A stretch of 64,000 nt of DNA, taken from the NCBI RefSeq assembly GCF_026339875.1, contig NZ_JAPEPZ010000001.1, positions 5,146,001 through 5,210,000 on the forward strand, given 5' to 3'. Of the stretch, positions 63,488 through 64,000 are shown one piece after another. Numbering within the stretch: position 1 is the first letter of the stretch; the number at the start of each line of letters is the position of its first letter. A program made the position numbers and the translations under genes. Source of the stretch: Streptomyces sp. NBC_01571. Its GTDB lineage: Bacteria; Actinomycetota; Actinomycetes; Streptomycetales; Streptomycetaceae. The notes beneath the pieces were generated by a model. That model made no database searches. It was not told where the DNA came from and saw nothing but the letters and a program-made list of their open reading frames with translations.

Positions 63488-63952
63488 CTAGCTGTAGAAC
63501 TTGTTCCGCTTGATCACGGCTTTGCGGATGTTGACCGTCGTCCCGCCCTTCGAGCCGGATGCGGTGAAGATCTGCACGGCGATCCATCCGCCGAAGATCA
63601 CGGCGGCGAGGATGATGAGTTGGGTGATCAGGGCGGTGAGTGCGGCGATGAACGTCGTCAGGAGCAGCAGCCCGCCGCACACCGCGAGGAACCCCACGCC
63701 CCCGAGCGCGACGTTCACGGCCGCCCGGGACACGGCCGGCTTGGCAGTGGCCGGCCCCGGCTGCACGGGGCTGATGGCGTAGCCGGTGACGACGCGGCCG
63801 TCCGGCAGGACGACGCTCGCCACGCTCGGAACGGCGCCCGGCTGCACCGGAACGAGCGGCGCCGGTGCCATGACGACGGGGGTGATCGGGGTGGGCCGGT
63901 GGACGTCCACGGCGGTCTCGTACCGGCCGTGGGGGGCGTGTTCGGGGTACAT
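63488..63952 (-). CDS. element-encoded membrane protein (SpdB-like position)
   Basis: A 154-residue protein with a soluble Pro/Val-rich N-terminus (about 75 residues, DVHRPTPITPVV) and a long hydrophobic part (VALGGVGFLAVCGGLLLLTT then ALITQLIILAAVIFGGWIAV), probably two helices, ending in a Lys-rich tail (KGGTTVNIRKAVIKRNKFYS). Small membrane proteins in this position in AICEs are usually linked to mycelial spreading (Spd), but sequence alone does not prove it. The rest of the element, including any TraB translocase, lies beyond the window. Confidence 0.75.
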   Translation of the reverse strand: MYPEHAPHGRYETAVDVHRPTPITPVVMAPAPLVPVQPGAVPSVASVVLPDGRVVTGYAISPVQPGPATAKPAVSRAAVNVALGGVGFLAVCGGLLLLTTFIAALTALITQLIILAAVIFGGWIAVQIFTASGSKGGTTVNIRKAVIKRNKFYS

Positions 63953-64000
63953 GCGGAATCCCTTCGCGATGCGGTGCAGGGAGGCGGGACCACCCCCGTG

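Overview
The window is high-GC actinobacterial chromosome, almost certainly Streptomyces. Evidence: uniform G/C-rich third positions, frequent GTG starts, the developmental regulator BldC, an Lsr2 paralogue, a DmdR1-type iron box, an LAXTG sorting motif, and a gene order (hrpA, bldC, vdh, purM-purF, purL-purQ-purS, lsrL, purC, purD, dnaX, upp, tadA) that I recall from the S. coelicolor SCO4092-SCO4038 interval. No database was searched.

Core left arm (1-32.2 kb). An RNA helicase (hrpA), tRNA-Asp, bldC with a long, palindrome-rich upstream region, and valine dehydrogenase are followed by the dispersed purine pathway: purM, purF, purL-purQ-purS (coupled), purC and purD, all on the minus strand. 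Between these sit lsrL, tRNA-Gly(TCC), two tRNA-Gly(GCC) genes that bracket an ABC transporter plus DesK/DesR-like two-component cassette, a DMFase-beta-like protein and a degenerate M48-like membrane protein. dnaX and the SRP RNA gene close the arm.

Accessory island (32.2-44 kb). It starts at tRNA-Ser(GGA). Three integrase remnants or footprints of decreasing completeness and a 73-bp direct repeat show serial insertion and decay of integrative elements. Passengers include a secreted glycine-rich/RTX protein, a VOC protein, an LAETG cell-wall protein and an HAD-like gene whose tail looks derived from an integrase. Next comes a compact lipid-type cluster: WS/DGAT-like acyltransferase and SDR on the plus strand, KS and ACP on the minus strand, and a serine-palmitoyltransferase-like alpha-oxoamine synthase on the plus strand. 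Together they could build and esterify an amino-alcohol (sphingoid-like) lipid. This is my leading candidate for an undescribed pathway.

Core right arm (44-57.4 kb). It holds a CopC-CopD fusion, an iron-box-controlled divergon (intracellular penicillin acylase homologue and IucB-like GNAT versus siderophore-interacting protein and HhH-GPD glycosylase), a repeat-rich non-coding stretch, a HerA-like ATPase, a VapB-like orphan, a LytR_C protein, upp, the tRNA-deaminase-associated protein and tadA.

Mobile right end (57.4-64 kb). tRNA-Ser(CGA) is followed by an apparently intact actinomycete integrative and conjugative element (AICE), cut by the window end. It has two small membrane proteins, tyrosine integrase, excisionase, a dense array of TGACGCA heptamers, and a translationally coupled replication operon: a TGT/DpdA-like transglycosylase, a primase-polymerase and a P-loop ATPase. 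The DpdA-like gene in a replication operon and the heptamer array are the second most interesting point of the window.
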